A stretch of 64,000 nucleotides of DNA from Neisseria sp. oral taxon 014 str. F0314 (GTDB lineage: Bacteria; Pseudomonadota; Gammaproteobacteria; Burkholderiales; Neisseriaceae). The notes beneath the pieces are model-generated. The model made no database searches, was not told where the DNA came from, and was given only the letters and a program-made list of their open reading frames with translations. Numbering within the stretch: the stretch's first letter is position 1; each line of letters begins with the position of its first letter. A program made the translations under genes and the position numbers. The stretch lies in assembly GCF_005886145.1 (NCBI RefSeq), contig NZ_CP040504.1, positions 1,240,001-1,304,000 of the forward strand. The letters run 5' to 3'. Below are positions 28,006 through 39,621 of this stretch, one piece after another.

Positions 28006-28083
28006 TGGTCGGGGCGGTGGGATTCGAACTCACGACCCTCTGCTCCCAAAGCAGATGCGCTAACCGGGCTGCGCTACGCCCCG
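28006..28083 (-). tRNA. tRNA-Pro (TGG)
   Basis: Cloverleaf with acceptor CGGGGCG/CGCCCCG, anticodon TGG in CTTTGGGA, T-loop AGTTCGA and encoded CCA. First of the three-tRNA cluster. Confidence 0.96.
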
Positions 28084-28352
28084 ACTGAAAGTGCGAAATA
28101 TACAGGCGTTTGCATACCCAGTCAACAAATTTAACCTACATCCATACCAACAAATTTTATCTTATTATTTTTATTTAATATTTACTCAAACCTTCTCCAA
28201 GCCGCTTATGATAGAGGCCGTCTGAAAAATAACAGAAAGCAGCATGACCTCCCGTTAACCGCCTCGTTGCACCATATAAAAAACAAAATTATTTGGCTAT
28301 AATCTCCGGCAACCGTTTAACTTTTATTTCATCCAAGCTAGGGAAAACCATC

Positions 28353-29204
28353 ATGACCGCCCAACTCATCAATGGTAAAGAAGTTTCGCAACAACGTCTG
28401 GCATCTGTGGCTCAAGCCGTTCAGGAACGCACCGCTGCGGGTCTGCGAGTGCCTTGCCTGGCGGTAATCCTCGTCGGCGACGATCCTGCCAGCGCAGTTT
28501 ATGTGCGTAACAAGAAAAAAGCCTGCCTACAGGCGCAAATCGAATCACTGTCTTACGAACTGCCTGCCTCCACTACGCAGGAAGAGTTGCTGCAACTGGT
28601 GCAACAACTGAATGACAACCCGAAAGTGGACGGCATTCTGGTCCAACTCCCGCTCCCTGCCCATATCGACAGCCAAGATATACTGGAACACATTCTGCCG
28701 CATAAGGACGTAGACGGCTTCCATCCCTACAACGTCGGCCGGCTGGCCGTTAAAAAACCGCTGCTTCGCCCTTGCACCCCAAAAGGTGTGATGACATTGT
28801 TGGAGTCCTACCATATTGACCCCAAAGGTAAAAAAGCCGTGATTGTCGGCGCTTCCAATATTGTCGGCCGACCGCAGGCATTGGAAATGCTGCTGGCACG
28901 CGCCACAACAACCGTCTGCCACAGTGCGACGGAAAATCTGGCCGCGGAAGTCGGTGCAGCAGATATTTTGGTTGTCGGCGTCGGGATCCCGAATTTCGTC
29001 AAGGGAAGCTGGATTAAACCCGGGGCCGTCGTTATTGATGTCGGCATCAACCGGCTGGAAGACGGCAGCCTGTGCGGCGACGTTGAATTTGATATTGCAA
29101 AAGAACGGGCGTCCATGATTACTCCCGTGCCCGGCGGGGTTGGGCCGATGACCATCGCTACGTTGCTGGAGAATACGTTGGAGGCCGCAAAGCTGCATGA
29201 CTAA
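28353..29204 (+). CDS. folD: Methylenetetrahydrofolate dehydrogenase / cyclohydrolase FolD
   Basis: FolD oxidises methylene-THF and hydrolyses methenyl-THF to formyl-THF. The start is ATG 28353 ([11 protein letters not shown]), with GGGAA upstream; in-frame codons further out are not real starts. At 283 residues it is full length. Motifs include [11 protein letters not shown] (catalytic Lys and Tyr), the PKGVMTLL region with NADP-site [22 protein letters not shown], and the family end [23 protein letters not shown] lies at 28298-28303. It ends in a DUS terminator. Confidence 0.96.
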   Translation: MTAQLINGKEVSQQRLASVAQAVQERTAAGLRVPCLAVILVGDDPASAVYVRNKKKACLQAQIESLSYELPASTTQEELLQLVQQLNDNPKVDGILVQLPLPAHIDSQDILEHILPHKDVDGFHPYNVGRLAVKKPLLRPCTPKGVMTLLESYHIDPKGKKAVIVGASNIVGRPQALEMLLARATTTVCHSATENLAAEVGAADILVVGVGIPNFVKGSWIKPGAVVIDVGINRLEDGSLCGDVEFDIAKERASMITPVPGGVGPMTIATLLENTLEAAKLHD

Positions 29205-29236
29205 AATAACTATATAATCAATCACTTATTAAAAAT

Positions 29237-29269
29237 AGAGGCCGTCTGAAAAATTTCAGACGGCCTCTA
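29237..29269. terminator. DUS inverted-repeat terminator (folD / pilC)
   Basis: AGAGGCCGTCTGAAA and complement with a minimal loop, between the convergent folD and pilC genes. Confidence 0.87.
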
Positions 29270-29283
29270 TTTAAAGTGCGACT

Positions 29284-32200
29284 CTAAAAAATCTCACCCC
29301 AAGAAAGCCGGCGTACCCCGCAAATCCGCCCTCTGACATTAAAACTTTCGTTTTTGTTGGTCAGCAGCACACGCAGCGTATCTTTTCCAAAACAGGTATT
29401 GTTCGGAATTTCATTATTCGCCGTTTTATAGGCTTGATCGGTACCTGCGCCGCCGCTGTCTCCATCGGCGGTAACGGGCGAATCGTTTAATTTCGCGCTA
29501 TCCATATAGGTGAAACTGGTAATTCCTTCCTTTTGCAACCCGGCATAATATGTATCCGTTGCCTCACCTTCGGCCCGAAGGATGGTCAAATGCGCATCGT
29601 ATTTATCCAGTTTTCCTCCCGTCAGGGCATTCAATGTCAATATCCAGCTACTACTCATTGTTTCAGTTTTGTAACTGTCTATCGAACAAGGATCACCCGA
29701 ACTGCTGATTTTTTCTTTTTTCTGGTTATAAATTCGCGTGCTGACAATCGCCGTGCGCAGAATCATGGTCGGTTTGACGATCACACGCTCGCCATCATCC
29801 GTACCGAGTTTCACCATCCAGCCTTTGTGATTGGAACCAACTTGGTTATTCGTGGTAATCTGCCGCACTGTTTTTCCGTCGACAGTCATTTCACTCAACT
29901 CCTGTTCCAACAAATCTTTCGATTCCGCCGCAACAACCTTATCCCCCTGAAGGTTCAAATCATCGTAAATGCCGTAAATCGCCTGCCGGTTTTTATCGTC
30001 GACATCCTCTTGATAAATATCGCTGCCGGTGCCGAAAATCACGACATACTTGTTGAGACCATAGCGTGATATTGCAGGTGCGGAAGTAATCGGTTGTGCC
30101 GCCGATCCCGAAAAGATCTTCTTAACCGACCATTTGGACTTATCGGTACTCCGCAAATCAAAACGGTACATATTGCCTTTATAATCGCCTGCATATGCCA
30201 CATCGACAATCCCGTCGAAATCGGCATCCACCAGTGTCGGGGCGGACAAACCTTGCGCCGAACTGTTATCAGCCACGATTTTTTGTATCAATGTGCCGGC
30301 CTTGCTGCCTCCGTAAGCACCGCTGTCCGCATCCTGCCCCAGCATATCGTAGATATACAGGGCCGATTCGTTTTTTATCCCGCCTTTAGTAAGTGCAAAA
30401 CCGTTTGATAAGAAACCTGCGTAACGGGTATTTTTATAACGAACTTTTTTCTCTTTTTTATTGTTTACAGTTATTTCCCTTTCTGCCGACTTTACTGCCC
30501 CGCCTGCTTCGCGCTCCAGCGCAATGCGGCCAATCTGTGGAGAACCTACGATATAGCCTAACTGGTTGTTTTCACCTTTTTCGGTTTCGAACAAAGGGAT
30601 TTGCTTATCCCAGGTGTTTTCCGGCGCATTCAGTCCGACGGCCTTGCCCGTAGTTCGATCTTTGCCGCCGATATTGAGTGCGTAAGCACCGCGCGCGCCT
30701 TGTCCCATTGTGCCGAACAGGAACGACTGCTGACCGATTATGCCTGCTTCGGCATCTTCAGCGGTACGGCGTACGACAATACCGCCGTTAATCAGATAAC
30801 GGTGGGGATGAGAAGCATCTCTGCCGTATTTCTCATGAGCCACTTCTTTCAGGGTTTCGGCAATATTTTTACCGCCGTAGCTTGCGTCCCTTTCCATACC
30901 GCCCGGAATATAACTGAGTTTCAGGCTATATGGATGGGTATCGTTTTTGCTTTGGAACAAATGAACCATGCCGTCATTGGCAGCAGTAACCAAAAATTCA
31001 TTCCGTCCGTCTACCAGCCCATCCGTCGTTTGCCCGCCGCCGACGGTTAATACCGAACTGTCGATAATATCGCCCAAATTGCGCTTATCTGAAGGCGATG
31101 TCTCACGCAAACGGTAATTCTGGCTGTAGCCGGTCGCTTCGGAATATGTGTTTTTGATGGTATTGTCTTGACCTGAGCGCGTTACCCACGGCATCAAAGC
31201 ATTCTTCCATTCGTCTTTCTTTTTGGTCAAACCGAAATAGGCATCACTGCCATATTTGCCGGTTTCATTCGCCCAATAAACATTTTTGCCGTCCGTATTA
31301 ATCAGCGTCTTACGCTCGGTAAATAACGGATATCTGATATCCGCACCCGAGGTATTGACTTCCCCTGTTTGCTTATCAATGCGGAAAAATTGCAACTGAC
31401 TGCTCCACGAACCGGAATCCAGTTGCACATTAGCCGCCATCCCGCTGATGCCGCTGCTTGTTACCGCCGGAGAGACGGTTCCTTCGGCTTCAATGATCTC
31501 ATTTTTACTGTCATTGGCAATACTGTCGGTAATCGCATCAAAAGCAGCGAATAATCCGTTTTCATCCCTAGCATTGAAATAGTTATTGCTTCCGCTTGCC
31601 CCGTTCCTCAGATAGGCTTCGCCCGTAGCACTGACTCCGGAACCGAAACCGACCGTATAGGTCTGCACCAATTGATTTTTAAAATTAGTACCCCTAGGAT
31701 CGCTGTAATCACCATCCCAGCTTTTTCCGGCTTTATCCTTACCGCCCACTTTGATGTCTTTGGTTGCTAACGTTCTACTGAAGAATGCCAAGCCGTCCTC
31801 TCTGTCCCAAAAGGTGTCATAAGCACCGCCTGTTTGATTTCTACAATATCCGCCAGAATGAGGGCCAAAATAATTATAGGAGCTCATTCCTACGCTGGGG
31901 ATATAATCTCTATAATAATCTGAGTAATATCTCCTTCCATAATAAAATGGACTTATTCCGTATCCTGGCCGCCCCCAATAATCATAAATATCGCAACTCA
32001 AATTAGCATCACCATCCGACATCAGTACGACATAGCTTTTTTGGCAACGGTATTTGATATTCGGCATCACAATATTACTGACCACTTCATAATAACGTCG
32101 GGTGGTCGGCGTACCGTTTTCCGCGCGTATGCCGTTTACTTTGTTTTTTATTGTCCGCCAAGACGACGAAAAATCCTGAGTATCGGTTCGCCCGTTATTA

Positions 32201-32562
32201 TGTAATGTCTGCAAACTCCAATTAAAACGGTCTTGATATTTATCCAATACTTTGTTCAAAACGTTTTTTGTTATATCTAGGCGCGATATTTCTCTGGCCC
32301 CGTAACCATAGTAATAACTAGAGTAAGGCCTTCTGTCGCTACTAGGAACATATTCCATACTGCCTGAGTCATCGATAAGCAACATGATGTTATGTTTTAC
32401 CGTGAGTTGCCCCTTGGTAGAAGATTCATTTTGCAGATACGGCGGAGTGGGCGAAAACTGAGCATGTGCTTCAAGACTGATAAAAAGCAAGGCGGAGGCC
32501 ACGCTGTAAATCATTGGACGCAACGGGCTGCGAAAACCCGAAGGTATTTTGATATTTTTCAT
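29284..32562 (-). CDS. pilC: PilC/PilY1-type pilus adhesin, copy 1
   Basis: PilC proteins are tip/outer-membrane adhesins that control type IV pilus retraction and are needed for adhesion and transformation. The 1092-residue protein has a signal peptide ending SLEAHA, then an N-terminal VWA-like domain with the metal site LLIDDSGSMEY. The C-terminal half is a PilY1-type beta-propeller with calcium loop DADFDGIVDVAYAGD (about residue 780). Two Tyr-rich insertions (YSSYYYGYGA, and a stretch about residues 195-245 with YYGRRYYSDYYRDY) are shorter or absent in copy 2. An AAGGGA ribosome binding site precedes ATG 32562. Unlike pathogenic Neisseria, no poly-G tract lies in the signal peptide region, so slipped-strand phase variation is not expected. 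Confidence 0.95.
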   Translation of the reverse strand: MKNIKIPSGFRSPLRPMIYSVASALLFISLEAHAQFSPTPPYLQNESSTKGQLTVKHNIMLLIDDSGSMEYVPSSDRRPYSSYYYGYGAREISRLDITKNVLNKVLDKYQDRFNWSLQTLHNNGRTDTQDFSSSWRTIKNKVNGIRAENGTPTTRRYYEVVSNIVMPNIKYRCQKSYVVLMSDGDANLSCDIYDYWGRPGYGISPFYYGRRYYSDYYRDYIPSVGMSSYNYFGPHSGGYCRNQTGGAYDTFWDREDGLAFFSRTLATKDIKVGGKDKAGKSWDGDYSDPRGTNFKNQLVQTYTVGFGSGVSATGEAYLRNGASGSNNYFNARDENGLFAAFDAITDSIANDSKNEIIEAEGTVSPAVTSSGISGMAANVQLDSGSWSSQLQFFRIDKQTGEVNTSGADIRYPLFTERKTLINTDGKNVYWANETGKYGSDAYFGLTKKKDEWKNALMPWVTRSGQDNTIKNTYSEATGYSQNYRLRETSPSDKRNLGDIIDSSVLTVGGGQTTDGLVDGRNEFLVTAANDGMVHLFQSKNDTHPYSLKLSYIPGGMERDASYGGKNIAETLKEVAHEKYGRDASHPHRYLINGGIVVRRTAEDAEAGIIGQQSFLFGTMGQGARGAYALNIGGKDRTTGKAVGLNAPENTWDKQIPLFETEKGENNQLGYIVGSPQIGRIALEREAGGAVKSAEREITVNNKKEKKVRYKNTRYAGFLSNGFALTKGGIKNESALYIYDMLGQDADSGAYGGSKAGTLIQKIVADNSSAQGLSAPTLVDADFDGIVDVAYAGDYKGNMYRFDLRSTDKSKWSVKKIFSGSAAQPITSAPAISRYGLNKYVVIFGTGSDIYQEDVDDKNRQAIYGIYDDLNLQGDKVVAAESKDLLEQELSEMTVDGKTVRQITTNNQVGSNHKGWMVKLGTDDGERVIVKPTMILRTAIVSTRIYNQKKEKISSSGDPCSIDSYKTETMSSSWILTLNALTGGKLDKYDAHLTILRAEGEATDTYYAGLQKEGITSFTYMDSAKLNDSPVTADGDSGGAGTDQAYKTANNEIPNNTCFGKDTLRVLLTNKNESFNVRGRICGVRRLSWGEIF

Positions 32563-32936
32563 GATTTCCCTTTTTATAATTATAACGAATGGTTACAAAT
32601 TCATAATTTACAACCAGAATCAATATGTATTTAAAGTAACGAAATATTCCCAAATTATCCGGCAGAACCGATTAAGATGACTCAATCACATCCTGCATAC
32701 ATACTGATTTATGTGATCTGATTTTATCATGTATGAATACCACAGGATAAGATTAACGGTATTAATTTGCACCGAGTGGTTATATAGCAACAATGACTGT
32801 ACTATTTCTTCGGTAAAATCCATCAGGTTGTTCAAAATTATGAAATATCACTTTCTTTATAGATAAGGCCGTCTGAAAACTCAGTTTCAGACGGCCTTAT
32901 CTAAATTAACACAAAATTAAGGATATTCAATCAACA
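32563..32936. other. Intergenic region between the two pilC genes
   Basis: The 374 bases hold the upstream region of pilC copy 1 (AT-rich, promoter probably within 32590-32760) and a DUS terminator for copy 2 at 32861-32902. No gene is seen. Confidence 0.5.
32861..32902. terminator. DUS inverted-repeat terminator after pilC copy 2
   Basis: AGATAAGGCCGTCTGAAA and its complement form an extended stem, separating transcription of the tandem pilC genes. Confidence 0.87.
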
Positions 32937-35900
32937 TTATTTGTCTTTGGTGGCGTCGAAAACCTCACGCCATGAAAGCCGACGTAAGCCGCAAATACGA
33001 CCGCCAATACCAAAACTCTGGTTTTTGTTGGTCAACAACACTCGTACTGTTTTTTTGCTGAAGCAGGAATTGTTCGGAATTTCGCTATTGGGCGCCTTGT
33101 ATTTCTGATCCGTACCCGAACCGCCGCTGTCTCCGTCACGCGTTACGGGCGAATCATCGGTTTTGGAACCATCCATGTAGGTAAAGCTGGTGATTCCTTC
33201 TTGTTTCAAACCGGCATAATACAGCGCCGGTTTGCCGGCCTTCAGGAAATTGACATAGGCATCGTTTTTACTCAACTTGCCGCCTGTTTTCGCATTCAGT
33301 GCCAAAATCCAGCTACTGCTCGAAGTTGCTGTTTTGTGGCTGTCGATAGAACATGGATCGCCTGAGCCACCGCTTGTTTCCACTTTTTGGTCGTAAATCC
33401 GCGTGCTGATAACCGCTGTGCGCAGAATCATTGTCGGTTTGACCACCACTCGTTCGCCGTCTTTCTCTCCAAGTTTGACCATCCAACCTTTTTTATCGCC
33501 TATTTGGTTGTCGCTGGTAATTTCACGCAGGGTTTTGCCGCTTGCATCTATGGTCTCGGACAATGTCTGCTCCACCAAATCCCCAGACGTTGCTGCGGTT
33601 ACCTCTTTTCCTGTCAGACTCAGATCGTCATAAATACCATAGACTGCCTGTTGGGTTTTATCGCCGACATCATCCTGATACACATCGCTACCGGTACCGA
33701 AAATCACGACATATTTATTGGCAGCATAACGTGACACCGCAGGAGCGGAAGTAACCGGTTGGCCTGCCGAACCTGAAAAGATTTTCTTCACCGACCATTT
33801 GGTCGCATCTTCGCCGCGCAAATCGAAACGATACATATTGCCTGCGTAATCGCCTGCGTAAGCCACATCGACAATACCGTCAAAATCGGCATCCACCAGC
33901 GTCGGCGCAGACAAACCTTGCGTCGTGCTACCGGCTATGATTTTTTTAACCAGGGTTCCCGCAGCGGTTCCTTCCGAAATGCCGCTGTCGGCATCTTGGC
34001 CCAACATATCATAGATATATAATGCAGATTCGGTTTGACCGCCTTTGGTCATCAAATAACCGTTTGCCAAAAAACCAGCATAACGTGTATTTCGATAACG
34101 TACCTTTTCCTCCGTTTTGTTACCGGTTTTGATTTTTCTGCTTCCGCTCTTCACAGTGCCGTCACTGTTTCGTTCCAATGCGATACGGCCGATTTGCGGC
34201 GTACCGACGGTATAGTTCAGCGTATTGTTTTCTCCTTTGGCCGTTTCAAACAGCGGCACTTTCGTATTCCAAGCTGTTGACGCTGCATTCAGGCCCACCG
34301 AATCGCCGGTTGCTCGGTTTTTACCACCGATGTTGAGTGCATACGCGCCACGCCCGCCCTGCCCCATTGCACCGAACAGGAATGACTGCCGATCTTTGAT
34401 TCCGGCTTCGGCATCTTCGGCAGTCCGGCGCACGACAATACCGCCGTTGACCAGGTAACGATGAGGATGGGCAGTATCACTGCCATATTTCTCATGCGCC
34501 ACATCTTTCAAGGTTTCGGCTACATTTTTACCGCCGTAATTCGCGCCGCGTTCCATACCGGCCGGAATATAGTTCAGTTTGAGACTGTAAGGATTTGTTT
34601 CGTCCCTGCTTTGGAACAGATACACCATACCGTCATTGGCGGCAGTTACCATAAACTCGTTACGTCCGTTCAAGAGGCCGTCTGAAGATGCGCCACCTAT
34701 GGTTAATACCGGACTGTCGACAATGTCGCCCATATTGCGTTTGTCGGATGGACTGGTTTCCCTGATGCGGTAATTCTGGCTGTATCCCGATGCCTCTTTG
34801 TACCATCCCGCGATGGTACTGTCGGCGGCCGAACGGGCCAGCCAAGGAATCAATGCTCCTTTCCATTCATTTGCTTTTTTGGTCAAACCAAAATAGGCAT
34901 CGCTGCCGTATTTATTGGTTTCATTTGCCCAATGGACATTTTTACCGTCATGAATCAGCACTTTGCGTTCGCTGAACAAAGGGGATTTGAATTGGGTTTT
35001 ATCAACAACCGCGCCGGTCGACGGATTAATGCTGTAAAACTGCAAACGGCTGCTCCACGAACCGGTATCAAGCTGCACATTGGCCGCCATCCCGCTGATG
35101 CCGCTGTTGGTTACGGCAGGTGCGGTCGTACCCGTCGTCTCAATAACGACGTTTTGGCTTTCATCTTTGATACTGTCGGTAATGGTGTCGAAAGCACGAT
35201 ATAAATCGTCTTCACTTTCCGCGCTGAAATAATAATCATCACGGCTGGCTCCATTGGTCAAATAGTTCCGCCCTGCCGACGAAATATCCCGACCGAAACC
35301 GATGGTAAACGTCTGTACCAACTGGTCTCTGAAACCGTTGGGATTTTTAGCTGTTTTAGGGTCTTTAGGATCGCCTTGCCAGCTTTTTCCCGCTTTATCC
35401 AGTCCGCTGGTTTTAAAATCGATGGAGGACAATTTCCGGCTGAAAAACGACAAACCCGTATTCCTATCCCAGAAAGTATCATACGAACCGCCGTCAATAT
35501 CACGGCAAGCTCCCGCATGCTGTCGGCCGAAATAGTCATCATACGCATATCCTGCCGGATAGACGAACGAACGGTTTCTGGAGGAAGAATAACGGCCGCA
35601 TGCCTGACTCAGGTTCGCATCACCGTCGGACATCAGGACGACAAATGCCTTCTGGCAACGGTATTCCACGCTCGGCATAACAATACCGCTGACAATTTCG
35701 TAATAACGGCGCGTCGTCGGCGTACCGTTAGCCGCTTCGATACCGTCCACCCTGTCTTTCACAGATTTCCACGGCGTTTTAAAATCCGCCGTGTCCGTAC
35801 GGCCGTTGTTGTGCAGCGTCTGCAGGCTCCAGTTGAACTGGTCTTGGTATTTGTCCAAAACCTTGTTCAATACGCTTTTGGTAATGGCAAGGCGCGATTT

Positions 35901-36152
35901 TTCTCCGTAATACCTAGGAGGCCTTTTCTCACCGGGAATCCATTTCATACTGCCGGAATCATCGATAAACAACATGATGTTGTGTTTAACGCCAAGCTGA
36001 CCGGCACTTGAAGAGTCGTTTTGAAGATACAGCGGAGTAGACGCGAATTGCGCATGAGCCTCAAGGCTGAACAGGGACAAGGCGGAGGCGATGCTGCAAA
36101 TCATCGGACGCAGCGGAACGCTGAGACGGGGCTGTTTGGTCGTAAATTTCAT
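32937..36152 (-). CDS. pilC: PilC/PilY1-type pilus adhesin, copy 2
   Basis: This is a second PilC of 1071 residues in tandem with copy 1. The signal peptide ends SLEAHA, the VWA metal site is FIDDSGSMKW, and the propeller calcium loop DADFDGIVDVAYAGD is identical to copy 1. Both copies share long conserved blocks (for example RRTAEDAEAG and FGAMGQG or FGTMGQG) but differ in the N-terminal third, where the exposed adhesive face should lie. A DUS lies in frame about 34675. No poly-G tract is found. Copy 2 ends FDATKDK, a little longer at the C-terminus than copy 1. Confidence 0.95.
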   Translation of the reverse strand: MKFTTKQPRLSVPLRPMICSIASALSLFSLEAHAQFASTPLYLQNDSSSAGQLGVKHNIMLFIDDSGSMKWIPGEKRPPRYYGEKSRLAITKSVLNKVLDKYQDQFNWSLQTLHNNGRTDTADFKTPWKSVKDRVDGIEAANGTPTTRRYYEIVSGIVMPSVEYRCQKAFVVLMSDGDANLSQACGRYSSSRNRSFVYPAGYAYDDYFGRQHAGACRDIDGGSYDTFWDRNTGLSFFSRKLSSIDFKTSGLDKAGKSWQGDPKDPKTAKNPNGFRDQLVQTFTIGFGRDISSAGRNYLTNGASRDDYYFSAESEDDLYRAFDTITDSIKDESQNVVIETTGTTAPAVTNSGISGMAANVQLDTGSWSSRLQFYSINPSTGAVVDKTQFKSPLFSERKVLIHDGKNVHWANETNKYGSDAYFGLTKKANEWKGALIPWLARSAADSTIAGWYKEASGYSQNYRIRETSPSDKRNMGDIVDSPVLTIGGASSDGLLNGRNEFMVTAANDGMVYLFQSRDETNPYSLKLNYIPAGMERGANYGGKNVAETLKDVAHEKYGSDTAHPHRYLVNGGIVVRRTAEDAEAGIKDRQSFLFGAMGQGGRGAYALNIGGKNRATGDSVGLNAASTAWNTKVPLFETAKGENNTLNYTVGTPQIGRIALERNSDGTVKSGSRKIKTGNKTEEKVRYRNTRYAGFLANGYLMTKGGQTESALYIYDMLGQDADSGISEGTAAGTLVKKIIAGSTTQGLSAPTLVDADFDGIVDVAYAGDYAGNMYRFDLRGEDATKWSVKKIFSGSAGQPVTSAPAVSRYAANKYVVIFGTGSDVYQDDVGDKTQQAVYGIYDDLSLTGKEVTAATSGDLVEQTLSETIDASGKTLREITSDNQIGDKKGWMVKLGEKDGERVVVKPTMILRTAVISTRIYDQKVETSGGSGDPCSIDSHKTATSSSSWILALNAKTGGKLSKNDAYVNFLKAGKPALYYAGLKQEGITSFTYMDGSKTDDSPVTRDGDSGGSGTDQKYKAPNSEIPNNSCFSKKTVRVLLTNKNQSFGIGGRICGLRRLSWREVFDATKDK

Positions 36153-36956
36153 AATGTGTCGCTTTATATTGTCGTTACGGAAACCGAACTGGCCGGCAAA
36201 CCCAAAAAGTTGGTTCGGTTTCAGATATCTGTAAATCGGATGGGGCTAAATTCAGGAAATATTTAAGTCAAACAAGTATATTCTGATGCTGTTTTTCAAA
36301 TTGGGATATTGTTATTTTGCGGCATGTTTATTTTATCACAGATGAGTATTTTTCGTAAAAATTATCCAGCTTTTCATATACTTCTGCTGATAAATAAAAT
36401 TTTTAACATGATTATTTTGTTTGTTACATTACCTCATGGTTTCAATTTGCCCGATAATCTGCAAAACATACCGATTAACTCTAAATTTATTCACTCCCAA
36501 AGCCTCTCATCCGACAAAAAAGCAGCAATGCCCCCTCTCCCTAAAAATAAAGGCATGAGGCCGTCTGAAACATACATTCAGACGGCCTCATGCCTTTTAT
36601 ACATATAACAACATGAACAAAAACAAAAAAATTACATCATTCACTCCGATCAGATTCTGCCCGAACCGCCGCCAAGTCCAATTCTCCCTTGAATCCGGCC
36701 CTATTTTGACTTAAAATGTGTTGCTTCTAAGGCATATTATGGTATGTCTGAAAAAGCACGTTGACGCAGATATTTTGGATGCGTTGCGTGTTTTTTTTTA
36801 ACCGATATTCGGGTTTGTTGACAATCGGTCGTGCGGCAGCGTTTACAACGGCCCAAACCGGATGTCTGCCGGTCCAAAGGCCGCGCCCGCAAACAACCGT
36901 TTCTTTCAGACGGCCTCTCCAAATATTCCATCAGGAAAACCAAACAGGATTCCATC
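36153..36956. other. Intergenic region pilC / carA
   Basis: About 800 bases between divergent genes. It contains AT-rich pilC upstream DNA (36153-36540), a long DUS hairpin (36549-36597) and the carA leader, with a TTGACT at 36706 that might be a -35 but lacks a well-spaced -10. A DUS lies at 36905-36916. No credible gene is seen. Confidence 0.5.
36549..36597. terminator. Extended DUS hairpin
   Basis: AAAGGCATGAGGCCGTCTGA and its complement give a stem of about 20 bp, longer than other DUS terminators here, followed by TTTTAT. It stands between divergent promoters, so it may insulate them. Confidence 0.85.
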
Positions 36957-38087
<1,131 letters not shown>

Positions 38088-38095
38088 GCCGCCTT

Positions 38096-38131
38096 TTCAG
38101 ACGACCTCTCAACTCAACAAGGTCGTCTGAA
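38096..38131. terminator. AG-mucDUS inverted-repeat terminator after carA
   Basis: TTCAGACGACCT (38096-38107) and AGGTCGTCTGAA (38120-38131) pair. This is the GTCGTCTGAA dialect rather than the AG-DUS used by most of the window. Confidence 0.8.
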
Positions 38132-38179
38132 TAAGAAAGATTACCTAACTTAATTTTGACTTATCATAGGAAAGTTAAA

Positions 38180-38553
38180 ATGATTCAATATTTTAATCCA
38201 AATTCATCACAATCTAGACGCGCCTTGCAAGCATGGCAAATTCTTATTTCTGCTGCAATGCATAGACAAACGCATAGTTATAAGACTTTATCCATTTTAA
38301 TGTTTGGAAACCTGCAACCGGTGTTCTTGGCGGAATTTTAGGTAACATCGCTTTTTATTGTAATGAAAACAACTTACCACCATTAACGACTCTAGTGGTT
38401 AACGAAACAACTGGGCTTCCCGGCGAAGAAATTCCTGTTTCACAAGACTTAAATAGTCTACGCGAAACAGTCTATAAATATGATTGGTATAACTTGTACC
38501 CTCCTACAGAGCAAGAACTTAAAGATGCTAATGACCGCAAACAATTTAAGTAA
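38180..38553 (+). pseudogene. Conserved hypothetical gene broken by a 1-base deletion
   Basis: ATG 38180, with AGGAAAG upstream, begins MIQYFNPNSSQSRRALQAW and runs to about 38310. One frame over, the protein continues KPATGVLGGILGNIAFYCNE ... LPPLTTLVVNETTGLPGE and stops at 38553. Restoring one A in the run at 38308-38310 rejoins both into about 124 residues. I recall a small conserved family of unknown function with the block IAFYCNENNLPPLTTLVVN. The break means it is inactive, or the base is a sequencing slip. Confidence 0.65.
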
Positions 38554-38813
38554 TTTAAAGATGCGAGCAGGTTAAGAAAATGAATACAACCTAGAGCTAA
38601 TTCAACAGCTATTATTTTGATTTATGACTCAACCTACCTTAACTAAATAATTCTCTCTTACCTAATAAAGAAGCAGTAAACCCAAGAAAGCTGGTAATTA
38701 GGCAGATGTTCTGAAACCTTTAAACAGAAAAATACAGAGATTTTTCAGCACCCTCAACACAAAACGTCGTCTGAAAAAATCCCCTCAATCCTCAAATCAG
38801 AAAGGAAACTCCC

Positions 38814-39071
38814 ATGACTGAAAAACAAATGCGCGTACTCTCCGTCGTCGCCACCCTGACCGCCGTAGGCATGTACGTTTCCTACATCCCGCAAATCCAA
38901 AACAACCTCGCGGGCAACCCCGGCTCGCCGCTGCAACCCCTCGTTGCCGCCATCAACTGCACATTATGGGTTGCCTACGGCTTTTTGAAAGAAAAACGCG
39001 ACTACCCCGTTATGCTGGCAAACGCCCCCGGTATCATTTTGGGCTTGATTACCTTTATCACCAGCTTTTAA
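38814..39071 (+). CDS. SemiSWEET-type sugar transporter
   Basis: The 85-residue protein has three predicted membrane helices and the PQ-loop motif SYIPQIQNNL (about residues 23-32), with the conserved NCTLWVAYGFLK in helix 3. SemiSWEETs are half-size, dimeric sugar facilitators. It lies in the carA-carB insert with AGGAAA before the ATG. The substrate is unknown. The 260 bases before it hold no gene. Confidence 0.85.
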   Translation: MTEKQMRVLSVVATLTAVGMYVSYIPQIQNNLAGNPGSPLQPLVAAINCTLWVAYGFLKEKRDYPVMLANAPGIILGLITFITSF

Positions 39072-39164
39072 GGAAGTTTTCAGACGGTCTGTGCAAAATA
39101 AAAACATAAAAGGTCGTCTGAAAAAAGATTATCATCAAAGTGTTTCCCGCACCTAATAATAAAA

Positions 39165-39554
39165 ATGAACCCGCCCGAAAAACTATTGACTGCCGATAAC
39201 CCCGCCCTGCATCAACGTGCCAAAGCCATGCGTCAAGAAATGAGCGAGGCGGAAGCAAAATTGTGGCAGCACCTGCGGGCAGGCCGTCTGAACGGCTATA
39301 AATTCCGCCGCCAGCAGCCGATGGGAAATTATATTGTTGATTTCATGTGCGTAACGCCCAAGCTGATTGTCGAAGCAGACGGCGGGCAGCACACAGAACA
39401 AGCCGCATACGACCACGCGCGGACGGCATATCTCAACAGCTTGGGCTTTACCGTGCTGCGTTTTTGGAATCACGAGATTTTGCAGCAGACAAACGATGTG
39501 CTGACAGAAATTCTGCGCGTGTTGCAGGAATTGGAAAAGCAGCCTGCACGGTAG
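39165..39554 (+). CDS. DUF559 endonuclease-like protein
   Basis: This is a 129-residue protein of the DUF559 group, related to very-short-patch-repair endonucleases. Landmarks are AKAMRQEMSEAEAKLWQHLR, FRRQQPMGNYIVDFMC, LIVEADGGQH (catalytic acidic residues) and LGFTVLRFWNHEIL. The DUS AGGCCGTCTGAA lies in frame and encodes GRLNG. Such genes are common near mobile or restriction genes and their function is not firmly known. Confidence 0.85.
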   Translation: MNPPEKLLTADNPALHQRAKAMRQEMSEAEAKLWQHLRAGRLNGYKFRRQQPMGNYIVDFMCVTPKLIVEADGGQHTEQAAYDHARTAYLNSLGFTVLRFWNHEILQQTNDVLTEILRVLQELEKQPAR

Positions 39555-39621
39555 CAGATGACTGATTTTGATTAAATTATTGAAAATAATAGGGTGCAAA
39601 CCGACTGAATTGAGCATTTAT

